From an uncultured Corynebacterium sp. (GTDB lineage: Bacteria > Actinomycetota > Actinomycetes > Mycobacteriales > Mycobacteriaceae), in contig NZ_CAMQAZ010000036.1 in assembly GCF_946998835.1 (NCBI RefSeq), forward strand, positions 1 through 18,679: a DNA stretch of 18,679 nucleotides. Reading direction: 5' to 3'. Made by a program: the position numbers and the translations under genes. The notes below the pieces were generated by a model, which was given only the letters and a program-made list of their open reading frames with translations, ran no database searches and was not told where the DNA came from. How positions within the stretch are numbered: position 1 is the stretch's first letter; each line of letters opens with the position of its first letter. This document shows, in pieces, positions 1-6,491 of the stretch.

Positions 1-52
1 AGGACGCCGCCCTCTCACGGCGGTAACACGGGTTCAAATCCCGTACGGGGTA
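1..52 (+). tRNA. tRNA-Glu(CUC), 5' part outside the window
   Basis: This is the 3' part of a tRNA, from the end of the D arm through the anticodon arm, T arm, acceptor 3' strand and discriminator A. It is identical to the same part of the complete tRNA-Glu at 1789-1861. The anticodon loop reads CTCTCAC between CCGCC and GGCGG, giving anticodon CUC. No CCA is encoded. A strong intrinsic terminator follows 7 nt later. Confidence 0.93.
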
Positions 53-59
53 CAAAGTT

Positions 60-97
60 ACTCCCCAGTCAGTCGGCTGGGGAGTTTTTGTTTTTTA
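60..97 (+). terminator. Intrinsic terminator of the first tRNA-Glu
   Basis: A 9-bp GC-rich stem (ACTCCCCAG at 60-68, CTGGGGAGT at 77-85) with an 8-nt loop is followed by two T-runs. This is a textbook Rho-independent terminator. It lies between the tRNA and tcdA with only 46 nt left before the tcdA start, so tcdA needs either a very short promoter region or readthrough. Confidence 0.9.
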
Positions 98-104
98 AGA
101 ATCA

Positions 105-150
105 AGGCAACTATGACTAAGGCAACTATGACTAGGGGCGACTATGACCA
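105..150 (+). repeat. Tandem 15-bp repeat carrying SD and ATG, in front of tcdA
   Basis: The unit AGGCAACTATGACTA occurs twice exactly (105-119, 120-134). A diverged third copy GGGCGACTATGACCA (136-150) has one extra G before it. Each copy holds a purine-rich Shine-Dalgarno-like core, a 5-nt spacer and an ATG (113, 128, 144). The first two ATGs share a frame that gives a 13- or 8-codon peptide ending at TGA 152-154, overlapping the tcdA start at 144. The third ATG is the tcdA start. Slippage duplication of a translation start region is the simplest origin. Whether the short frames are translated is unknown. Confidence 0.85.
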
Positions 151-923
151 GTGAACGTTTCGCGCGACTGAAGCTTCTCCTAGGGGAGGAGGGGCTGGAG
201 ACGCTGGCCGACTCTACCGTCATGGTCGTCGGGCTCGGAGGTGTGGGCTCCAGCTGCGCGGAAGCCCTCGCGCGAGGTGGCGTGGGGACTCTCATCTTGA
301 TTGACGGCGACGTCGTGGAGCCAAGTAATCTCAACCGCCAGGCGCTGGCGTTTGTCTCCACGATTGGCCGTGTAAAAGCCGAGGTCATGGAGGCAATGGT
401 TGCCGATATTAACCCGGACTGTACGACCTACGCCCGTCAGATTTTCCTCACTCGCGAGAACCTGGCAGAGACCTTCGAACAGTTCCCGCGCCCCGACTAC
501 ATCATCGACGCCATCGACGATGTCACCGGCAAAATCGAGATTGCGCAGTGGTGTGCGGAAAATCGTGTCCACCTCATTTCCGCCATGGGTGGTGGAAACA
601 AGCTCGACCCATCCAGGTTGACCTTCTCCAAAATCAATAAGACAAAGGTCTGCCCGCTCGCGAAGATTGTTCGCCAGGTGTGTATTCGCCGCCGCATTCG
701 TGGTCTTGAGGTGCTGTACTCATCCGAAGAACCTGTGCGCATCGCGGACAAGGGCAGCGGCACCAAGTCGGAAACGCTGGGTACCATGAGCTACATACCG
801 CCAATCATGGGGCAGATGCTGGCTGGCAAAGTCATCCGCCGTCTGCTCGGGTTCGAGGAAACCCCGCTGGCCCCACGTATCGGCGGTCCGGCCGACGAAA
901 ACCAGCCACCGACGGAAAAGTAA
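144..923 (+). CDS. tcdA: tRNA threonylcarbamoyladenosine dehydratase (TcdA/CsdL type E1-like enzyme)
   Basis: This protein belongs to the ThiF/MoeB/E1 adenylating family. The TcdA branch uses ATP to cyclise N6-threonylcarbamoyladenosine (t6A) at position 37 of ANN-decoding tRNAs to ct6A in the cytoplasm. At 259 aa it is close to E. coli TcdA (268 aa). Visible motifs are the N-terminal RFARLKLLLG segment, the nucleotide-binding GLGGVGS at 30-36, acidic D54/D56, and N62 with N64-R65-Q66 at the adenylation site. A later CPLAKIVRQ segment replaces the basic stretch seen in TcdA proteins. The start at 144 has AGGGG 5 nt upstream. Its stop overlaps the start of the tatD-like gene (TAATG), so the two are translationally coupled. 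A general ThiF-like protein is the alternative, but the C-terminal half fits TcdA better. Confidence 0.85.
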   Translation: MTSERFARLKLLLGEEGLETLADSTVMVVGLGGVGSSCAEALARGGVGTLILIDGDVVEPSNLNRQALAFVSTIGRVKAEVMEAMVADINPDCTTYARQIFLTRENLAETFEQFPRPDYIIDAIDDVTGKIEIAQWCAENRVHLISAMGGGNKLDPSRLTFSKINKTKVCPLAKIVRQVCIRRRIRGLEVLYSSEEPVRIADKGSGTKSETLGTMSYIPPIMGQMLAGKVIRRLLGFEETPLAPRIGGPADENQPPTEK

Positions 924-1705
924 TGCGGCTCATCGATACCCACCTTCACTACGACTTCCTGCCACCGGCTTCGCGCGAGCGTTTCACGGCCAGCCTTGCA
1001 CGGGAGGGTGTGGAGTTCATCGCGCAGACGGTCCGGCCCTCCGGCTTTGTCGAGTTAGAGCGCGAAAGCCTGCCCATGGCCGCCGTGGGCTATCACCCGT
1101 GGTACATCAATGACAATTACGAGCGTGAGCTAGAGATTTTCCGCGCCGCCCTCTCGCGCACCCGCTTTGTAGGCGAGATCGGCTTGGACTTCGCGCCCCG
1201 CAGGCTTGACGACGTTCCCGCTGAGACCCAAATCCATATCTTCACCAGCATCCTCGATGTTGTCCGAGCCTCGAACCAGTCACATATCCTGTCGATTCAC
1301 ACGGTTCGGAGTGCCGATGCGGTGCTTGACCTAATCGAACCACAATTGGACACCAGCTCCAGCGACGCACCAGGCGAGGCCTTCGTGCCCATCTTTCACC
1401 GCTTCGGTGGTTCCAGTGATGAGTTGACGAGGTTGATCCGCGCTGGTGGTTATATCTCCGTCAATCCGCTCATGCTGCGGACAAAGCGCTGTCGGGCCTA
1501 TGTGGCGCAGGTGCCCGTCGATAGGCTTTTGCTGGAGACTGATTTGCCGCAGGAGCCTGGAAGTGGTGATACGGCGGAAGTAGCCGCTGCAGAGGTGGCC
1601 GCTGCGTTGCGGGAAACTGTCGCCGAGGTTGCGTTCTTGCGAAAAATGGATGAAGAGGAGCTTAAAGACGCTCTGGCAAACAATGCGGAAACACTAGGGA
1701 TTTAA
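923..1705 (+). CDS. TatD-family metal-dependent hydrolase
   Basis: A 260-aa amidohydrolase-fold protein of the TatD group, whose members are metal-dependent nucleases or phosphoesterases. Metal ligands are visible in the expected order: DTHLH with H7 and H9, GEIGLDF with E85, SIHTVRS with H126, FHRFGG with H159, and LLLETDLP with D207. The family's GYHPWY segment is at 56-61. The chain is of normal length for TatD, but the C-terminal part after ETD diverges from classical TatD/YcfH. The start overlaps the tcdA stop by one base, so the two genes form one operon. The substrate cannot be told from sequence. A role in RNA or nucleotide processing next to a tRNA-modifying enzyme is only a guess. 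Confidence 0.8.
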   Translation: MRLIDTHLHYDFLPPASRERFTASLAREGVEFIAQTVRPSGFVELERESLPMAAVGYHPWYINDNYERELEIFRAALSRTRFVGEIGLDFAPRRLDDVPAETQIHIFTSILDVVRASNQSHILSIHTVRSADAVLDLIEPQLDTSSSDAPGEAFVPIFHRFGGSSDELTRLIRAGGYISVNPLMLRTKRCRAYVAQVPVDRLLLETDLPQEPGSGDTAEVAAAEVAAALRETVAEVAFLRKMDEEELKDALANNAETLGI

Positions 1706-1709
1706 TGCT

Positions 1710-1738
1710 TTGACCTGTGGATTTGTAGTTACTATCCA
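1710..1738 (+). promoter_or_regulatory. Probable promoter of the second tRNA-Glu
   Basis: A TTGACC -35 box at 1710-1715 and a TATCCA -10 box at 1733-1738 are spaced by 17 bp. They lie just behind the tatD stop codon and about 50 nt before the mature tRNA. A small hairpin (TCCGC at 1762-1766, GCGGA at 1772-1776) lies in the resulting 5' leader. The boxes fit the sigma-70 consensus well, but no transcript start is known. Confidence 0.55.
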
Positions 1739-1788
1739 CGTCTGGTGTATTGTTTAACAAGTCCGCAGCGCGCGGATGAAAGTTCTAA

Positions 1789-1861
1789 GCCCCGTTCGTC
1801 TAGCGGCCTAGGACGCCGCCCTCTCACGGCGGTAACACGGGTTCAAATCCCGTACGGGGTA
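1789..1861 (+). tRNA. tRNA-Glu(CUC)
   Basis: A complete 73-nt cloverleaf. The acceptor arm pairs GCCCCGT with ACGGGGT (first pair G-U). The anticodon stem is CCGCC/GGCGG with loop CTCTCAC, giving anticodon CUC. The T arm is ACGGG-TTCAAAT-CCCGT, and the discriminator is A. CCA is not encoded, as is usual in actinobacteria. The last 52 nt plus 5 nt of 3' flank are identical to window positions 1-57. Confidence 0.97.
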
Positions 1862-1866
1862 CAAAG
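1810..1866 (+). repeat. Direct repeat of window start (tRNA-Glu 3' part plus flank)
   Basis: Positions 1810-1866 are identical to 1-57. The true repeat probably extends left of the window start to cover the whole tRNA. The identity ends 5 nt after the tRNA, where the two downstream terminators differ in sequence. Homologous recombination between the copies would remove 1809 bp containing tcdA and tatD. Confidence 0.9.
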
Positions 1867-1879
1867 ATATACAAAGTAC

Positions 1880-1918
1880 AAGCCTTCGCCCGTGATTGGG
1901 TGGAGGCTTTTGCTTTTT
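1880..1918 (+). terminator. Intrinsic terminator of the second tRNA-Glu
   Basis: A 12-bp stem (1880-1891 with 1898-1909, containing two G-T pairs) with a 6-nt loop is followed by TTTTGCTTTTT. It ends the tRNA-Glu transcript. Its sequence is unrelated to the terminator after the first tRNA copy. Confidence 0.88.
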
Positions 1919-1987
1919 CGTGCTTGCCCCTACATTGCCTACCCCTCCACCGCAGCACTAATTTTCCGCAGTCCTAGTATCGAGAAT

Positions 1988-2944
1988 ATGAAACATTCAA
2001 AGCTCGTTTGTATTGGTCTCGGTCACGTCGGTTCGTATGTCTTGACATATGCCATGGAATCCGGGCTGTTCGCCGAGATCGCCACAATTGACACGGCACC
2101 AGGCGTTGCGCATGGCGAGGCACTGGATCAATCCCAGTCAACCGGTGTCCCTGGCACGGACTATGTCGATGTGCATGCTGGTGACTACAGCGATTGTGCT
2201 GACGCGGACATGATTATTGTCGCTGCGGGAGCATCGATTCTCCCGGACCCAAACGATCCGGATTCCCGTCCGGACCGTGCCGGATTGGCCAAGCTCAGTG
2301 GGGAGGTGGTTCGCGATGTCATGCCGGGAATCGTGAAGCATACGCGGGAGGCGATTGTCCTCTTCATTACGAATCCGCTCGATGCGGTGGTGCACCTGGC
2401 GCATACCGAGTTCGACTACCCCGCGGAAAAGCTCTTTGGTACCGGCACCATGCTGGACTCGGCTCGACTGCGCTGGGTGGTGGCCAAGCAACTCGGCATC
2501 GACCCGAAGTCAGTGACTGGCTACATGATGGGTGAGCATGGTCTTACGGCTGTACCGATTTTGTCCACGCTGAATGTTCAAGGTGTGGGGTGGACAGAAC
2601 TGGAAAAATGGCATGGCTCACCGCTGCCGTCACCGCAGGAGATTCAGGATGCTGTGGTCGGGGCCGCTTACGATGTTCTCAATGCCAAAGGCTGGACGAA
2701 TGCTGGCGTTGCGCGTTCGGCTCTAGAGATTGCCCGCGCGGTGATGCTGGATCAAAACAGCGTCCACCCGGTGTGTACACGCTTGGACGGCGAATACGGC
2801 TTGCCGGATGTCTCGCTGTCGATGCCTGCAGTAATTGGCCGAGGCGGAATCGTTCGGCGTATGCCGCCACAGCTCAATGACTGGGAGCTGGAACAGCTCC
2901 GCGCATCTGCTCAGTACATTATGAACACGGTCGAAAACATGTAG
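1988..2944 (+). CDS. L-2-hydroxyacid dehydrogenase, LDH/L-HicDH type
   Basis: A 318-aa NAD-dependent dehydrogenase of the lactate/malate dehydrogenase family that interconverts a 2-oxoacid and an L-2-hydroxyacid. The Rossmann motif GLGHVGS is at 10-16, and D35 at the end of the second strand favours NAD over NADP. The catalytic set is present: GTGTMLDSAR with D157 and R160, and GEHG with H184. Details such as GTGTMLD and the long loop with PDPNDPDSRPDRAGLAKL resemble L-2-hydroxyisocaproate dehydrogenase more than classical L-lactate dehydrogenase, so a branched or bulky 2-oxoacid substrate is possible. The frame is open back to 1745, but that part only translates the tRNA and its terminator. 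ATG 1988 starts directly before the glycine-rich strand. No clear Shine-Dalgarno is seen. TAGTAT at 1975-1980 could serve as a -10 box for a leaderless mRNA. Confidence 0.85.
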   Translation: MKHSKLVCIGLGHVGSYVLTYAMESGLFAEIATIDTAPGVAHGEALDQSQSTGVPGTDYVDVHAGDYSDCADADMIIVAAGASILPDPNDPDSRPDRAGLAKLSGEVVRDVMPGIVKHTREAIVLFITNPLDAVVHLAHTEFDYPAEKLFGTGTMLDSARLRWVVAKQLGIDPKSVTGYMMGEHGLTAVPILSTLNVQGVGWTELEKWHGSPLPSPQEIQDAVVGAAYDVLNAKGWTNAGVARSALEIARAVMLDQNSVHPVCTRLDGEYGLPDVSLSMPAVIGRGGIVRRMPPQLNDWELEQLRASAQYIMNTVENM

Positions 2945-2983
2945 CTGGCCCGCGAGCCAGAGGCTCAGGGCAGAGGGGGCTAC

Positions 2984-3409
2984 CTACTGATTGTCGTCGT
3001 CAAGCGGGCCGAGCTCAGCGACGAGCACTTCCTGCGCGACCTTCATTGCGGACAGTGCGGCCGGTGCGCCGCAGTAACCGGAGGCGTGGACGATGGCTTC
3101 AGTGATTTCGGTGCGGGTCAGGCCGTTGGCGAGAGCGCCCTTGATGTGGCCACGGAGTTCCTCGGTGGCACGCAGGGCCACGAGCATTCCAATGTTGAGC
3201 AGGGAACGGTCGCGCTTGGCCAGGCCCTCACGGCTCCAGACCGAGCCCCAGACGGTAGCGGTGATGTGCTTCTGCAGAGTCTCTCCGTCGGAGCCGGCGT
3301 TGCGGGCGAGCGCGGCATCGACGAATTCGTCGCCCATTACCTCGCGGCGGATTTGGATGCCGGCGTCATAGCGGTCGGAGGAAAAGAGATCATCATTGGG
3401 GTTGCTCAT
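2984..3409 (-). CDS. Carboxymuconolactone decarboxylase (CMD) family protein
   Basis: A 141-aa all-helical protein of the CMD/AhpD family, closest in look to gamma-carboxymuconolactone decarboxylase (PcaC). Visible features are the DRSLLNIGML helix at 67-75, the EELRGHIKGALANGLT segment with H88, and the end helix with GYCGAP and the single cysteine C113. The AhpD CxxC pair is absent, so peroxidase activity of the AhpD type is unlikely. No other beta-ketoadipate genes lie in the window, so the pca pathway role is unproven. ATG 3409 was chosen because the frame upstream of it lies inside the LysR gene and shows no family similarity. It overlaps the LysR gene by 17 nt, implying a common transcript. 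Confidence 0.75.
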   Translation of the reverse strand: MSNPNDDLFSSDRYDAGIQIRREVMGDEFVDAALARNAGSDGETLQKHITATVWGSVWSREGLAKRDRSLLNIGMLVALRATEELRGHIKGALANGLTRTEITEAIVHASGYCGAPAALSAMKVAQEVLVAELGPLDDDNQ

Positions 3410-4307
3410 GCTTGCTAAGTATAGGACTAGCAATGCGGATAAATTCCGAAATGTCCCCGCTAGTTTCGCTGCCGCGACGCATGACGGCGCTGAGGTTGCG
3501 TGTGAAGCGGGTGTCGGTGGGGACAATGACGATGCGCCCGAGTGTTACCTGATCGCGGATTGCGCCACGGGCGATGATTGTTGGCGCTGCCAGTGCACTC
3601 ATTCCGGCGCGCTGTGCTGACAGGGAACCGAATTCGCCGGCGGGTTCGGCGAGATTCCCCAGTGCATCTTCCACTACCTGCCGGCTTCCGGAGCCGGGCT
3701 CGCGAATAACAAGTGGGGTCGTGCGCAGTTCCTCGATGGATACTGCATTATGCACCGCAGCCCGCTCAGCCCACGGATGCTCTGTCGGTACGGCAAGGAC
3801 CAGCTCATCAGTGCCGATGACCTGCTCCTGGAGTTCGTGCCGACCAGCTTCGCCCTCCACCAAGCCGAAGTCCACCGCACTGTCGGCGACCAATTGCCGC
3901 ACCTCGCGAGAGTTCGCCTGCACCATCGACAGTTTGACTGCAGGATGCAGCCGGTGGAACTCGGCGGCCCAAACGGGGTAGTAGAGCTCAGCAACGGTGT
4001 TGGACACCGCGAGGGTGAGGTGGCGGGGAACATCGTCGGAACGCAAGCTGGCGGCAATGCCCGAAAATGTGTGACAGGCCGCGAGGAGGTCTGGGAGGGC
4101 GTCGATAAGCACGTGCCCGTTTTCCGTAGGGGTGACGCCGTAGGGAGAGCGTTCGAAGACGGTGATTCCCAGTTGTTTTTCCGCCCGCGCGATGCGTGCG
4201 GACATGGTCTGCTGGTTGATGCCGAGCTCACGCGCGGCCTTCGAGATTGAGCCTGCGCGGGCGGCGGCGAAAAGTGCTTCGAGCTCAGCTAGGGCAGCGG
4301 GGTACAT
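3393..4307 (-). CDS. LysR-family transcriptional regulator
   Basis: A 304-aa protein with the LysR plan. An N-terminal winged helix-turn-helix (about residues 5-65, recognition region SISKAARELGINQQTMSARI at 20-39) is followed by a periplasmic-binding-like effector domain from about residue 95. The usual ERSPYGVTPTENG wing is clear. ATG 4307 gives the standard LysR N-terminus; the longer open frame upstream adds 57 residues with no family match. GAGGGG lies 12 nt upstream. It diverges from the TDT transporter at 4377 with 69 bp between them, the classical layout for a LysR regulator and its target. It shares a transcript with the CMD gene that overlaps its 3' end. The effector is unknown. Confidence 0.88.
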   Translation of the reverse strand: MYPAALAELEALFAAARAGSISKAARELGINQQTMSARIARAEKQLGITVFERSPYGVTPTENGHVLIDALPDLLAACHTFSGIAASLRSDDVPRHLTLAVSNTVAELYYPVWAAEFHRLHPAVKLSMVQANSREVRQLVADSAVDFGLVEGEAGRHELQEQVIGTDELVLAVPTEHPWAERAAVHNAVSIEELRTTPLVIREPGSGSRQVVEDALGNLAEPAGEFGSLSAQRAGMSALAAPTIIARGAIRDQVTLGRIVIVPTDTRFTRNLSAVMRRGSETSGDISEFIRIASPILSKHEQPQ

Positions 4308-4323
4308 ACATCCATGGTACCCC

Positions 4324-4339
4324 TCACATGATGTGGTGA
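4324..4339. promoter_or_regulatory. Candidate LysR operator between LysR gene and TDT transporter
   Basis: TCAC-N8-GTGA (4324-4339) forms an interrupted inverted repeat that also contains the perfect 11-bp palindrome CACATGATGTG at 4325-4335. It lies in the 69-bp divergent gap, close to the LysR start codon. LysR proteins usually bind interrupted dyads near T-N11-A. This site has a slightly different spacing, so the assignment is tentative. Confidence 0.35.
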
Positions 4340-4376
4340 TAGCTGTCAGCAGGGCACGAGCCAATACGGTGAGCAC

Positions 4377-5300
4377 ATGACCAATTCCTCGAGTCGTGAT
4401 GTGCTGGCGCCCGCCGGGCCTGCGTGGGCGGGGTCGCTGATGGGCACTTCTATCTTCGCCACCCTTGCGCACACCCATGGCGTGCCGGTGATTCCGCAGC
4501 TACTTCTTGTTATTGCGGTCGGCATTCTCGGCTTTATGGTGGTGGGCTGGTTGCGCTATAAAAATCCGCCTTTCCGCTCGCAGCTTATGGCACCGTGGGG
4601 CATGCTGTCGATGGGCATTATGGCTCTCGGTAGCGCTGCGACTGCGCTATCTAGTAACTCATTGTGGCAGATGGTGTCCTGGTGGATCGGTGCGCCGCTG
4701 GCAATCTACGTCAGCCTTCGCCAACTGCGAGGATTCGAAGGCGAGCCGACTTTTCAGTGGGGTCTCGCGTTGGTCGCACCGATGGTGGCGGCGACAAGCG
4801 GTGCACAGTTGAGTGTCGACTACGGCACCTTCTATCACGTCTGCGGGCAAATATTCTTCTGGATGGCGCTAATCACCGTCCTGCCAATTTTCGTACGCTG
4901 CTACGTCGCGCTATTCCGCGGCACCATGCGCATTCCCGACTCCATCGCCGGTACCGCCTGGATTCCGCTCGGACTAGTCGGTCAGTCCACGGCCGCCGCG
5001 CAGCTGCTTTTCAATCGAACTTTCGCTGTCGTTTACGGCACCATCGTGCTCGTCGTAGGTATCTTCCTCGCCGCCATTGCTTTTCGACGATTCACTCGCG
5101 CCGTCATCCGTTGGGCTGGCTATAGCCCTGGTTGGTGGGGGTCGACCTTCCCCGCGGGAACGCTGAGCCTCGGCACGTATTTGCTTGGTGACACTCTCGG
5201 CGCGCAATGGCTATATACCGTCAGTGCCGGCCTGCTGTGTTTGCTGGCTGTGCATTGGTGTGTGTGCGTGGTTCGATTTGGTTGGTGGGCGCGGGGTTAA
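4377..5300 (+). CDS. TDT/SLAC1-type membrane transporter (TehA-Mae1 family)
   Basis: A 307-aa integral membrane protein with about ten hydrophobic segments, the size and plan of the tellurite-resistance/dicarboxylate transporter family (TehA, yeast Mae1 and Ssu1, plant SLAC1). Family-like segments are GPAWAGSLMGTSIFATLAHT at the N-terminus and WWGSTFPAGTLSLGTY near residue 255. Members are anion channels or exporters for malate, sulfite or chloride; which ion is used here cannot be read from sequence. GGTGAG lies only about 3 nt before ATG 4377, and TACGGT at 4365-4370 could be a -10 box for a leaderless mRNA. The divergent LysR gene is the likely regulator. The stop codon directly abuts the stop codon of the convergent MFS gene. 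Confidence 0.8.
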   Translation: MTNSSSRDVLAPAGPAWAGSLMGTSIFATLAHTHGVPVIPQLLLVIAVGILGFMVVGWLRYKNPPFRSQLMAPWGMLSMGIMALGSAATALSSNSLWQMVSWWIGAPLAIYVSLRQLRGFEGEPTFQWGLALVAPMVAATSGAQLSVDYGTFYHVCGQIFFWMALITVLPIFVRCYVALFRGTMRIPDSIAGTAWIPLGLVGQSTAAAQLLFNRTFAVVYGTIVLVVGIFLAAIAFRRFTRAVIRWAGYSPGWWGSTFPAGTLSLGTYLLGDTLGAQWLYTVSAGLLCLLAVHWCVCVVRFGWWARG

Positions 5301-6491
5301 TTAATCCAACTCCACTCGCACCCGACCATGGCGGTCCTGATCTTCTCGCGGTGCGATAGTCAGCGCGGCGGCGGGGAAGAGGGCCGTCACGCCAAATAAC
5401 GCGGGGAAGCCCGCAGCGGCGACAATCGCACCCGAAACCGGAGGCGTTGCTGCGTAGATGATGTTCTGGAATGTGTTCTGCGTACCCATTGCGCGGCCTG
5501 ACCAGAAGGGGCCTGCGTATTCGGCAACTGCGGTGAAGGCAAGACCATTCGGGCTGACCACCGCAACCGCCAGTGCGCAAACCAGGACAGTGCCGAGTGT
5601 GCGCCAATCGGCCCAGCTGGCAATCATCATCGCGATTGCCAGAATAAAGGTCGCGCCCGAGACCCAGCGGTAGGGGCGAATGCGGGACCGAACGCGGTCG
5701 GAAATAACACCCATCAATGCCCTGGAACCGGCGCCGAGTAGCTGCGCGACCATCACAATCGTGCCCGCGGTGCCATCGGCGTACCCCACAGACAGCAACC
5801 ACACCAGAATGTAGGCGCCCAGCATCGACTGCGGCCAGGACAGCAGCGCCGAGGCGATATGGATGCGCACGAGGTACTTGCCGTCGCGGTAAGGGCTGGC
5901 CGTGACCGTGGGGTTCGAGGCATCAGGGCGTGGCGGATTCTTCACGCCCACCAGCACCAGCACCGCTAGCACGGCGCACAGAATCGCGGGCATCGCGAGT
6001 GCGACTCCGATGCTGTAGTTCTGTGCGAGAGGGTGCATGGTCACCGCGGACAACGCCGCGCCGAGGGGCTGAGCCATCTGGCGAATGCCCATCGCGGTAC
6101 CGCGCTGGTGTGGTGGGTACCAGCCCGACACCACGCGGCCGGATGCCGAGTTCACGCTCGCCGCAGCACATCCGGCGAGAAAGAGTGCGGCCCCGAGCAG
6201 GGCCGGGCTTGACGACGAAGCCAGCGCCGCAAGCCCCGTCGTTAAGGCGGTAGAGGACAGGCCTAGGAACAGAGCTGCGCGTTCGCCGTAGCGGTCGACA
6301 AACCAGCCCCAGGCGATGAGTGTGAAGACAATACCGGCCGCCGGCATTGCCGCGACGAGACCGGCGGCAGAGAGGCTAAGTCCATTTTCCTGCAGGGACG
6401 GGATGAGAAAAGGCACACCCATGTGAACGACGGACGAACCGACCGCCGCGAACATGGACAGAAGTAGGACAAGATGACGGTAAGCGGGCAT
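5301..6491 (-). CDS. MFS transporter, co-transcribed with ltbR
   Basis: A 396-aa major facilitator protein with about 12 hydrophobic segments. Motif A appears in loop 2-3 (GWFVDRYGER, 62-71), and its counterpart GVISDRVRSR appears in the second half. The length is normal for the family. The start ATG overlaps the ltbR stop by one base (TAATG), so translation is coupled and the transporter is very likely under the ltbR promoter. Linkage to the leucine regulator suggests transport of a branched-chain amino acid, a pathway intermediate or an analogue. That is inference: MFS sequence alone does not tell substrate or direction. Confidence 0.82.
   Translation of the reverse strand: MPAYRHLVLLLSMFAAVGSSVVHMGVPFLIPSLQENGLSLSAAGLVAAMPAAGIVFTLIAWGWFVDRYGERAALFLGLSSTALTTGLAALASSSSPALLGAALFLAGCAAASVNSASGRVVSGWYPPHQRGTAMGIRQMAQPLGAALSAVTMHPLAQNYSIGVALAMPAILCAVLAVLVLVGVKNPPRPDASNPTVTASPYRDGKYLVRIHIASALLSWPQSMLGAYILVWLLSVGYADGTAGTIVMVAQLLGAGSRALMGVISDRVRSRIRPYRWVSGATFILAIAMMIASWADWRTLGTVLVCALAVAVVSPNGLAFTAVAEYAGPFWSGRAMGTQNTFQNIIYAATPPVSGAIVAAAGFPALFGVTALFPAAALTIAPREDQDRHGRVRVELD

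Noticed and set aside
1745..1987. 81-codon N-terminal extension of the dehydrogenase frame
   Set aside because: It translates the tRNA-Glu gene and its terminator, and has no family similarity; the Rossmann fold starts right after ATG 1988.
2945..2966. Hairpins CTGGC/GCCAG and GAGCC/GGCTC after the dehydrogenase gene
   Set aside because: Stems are only 5 bp, mutually overlapping and lack a T-run, so a terminator cannot be supported.
3410..3526. Upstream extension of the CMD-family gene
   Set aside because: It lies inside the LysR coding region in another frame and adds sequence absent from the family.
4308..4478. 57-residue extension of the LysR protein
   Set aside because: It crosses the divergent promoter region and the start of the TDT gene; LysR proteins begin at the helix-turn-helix.
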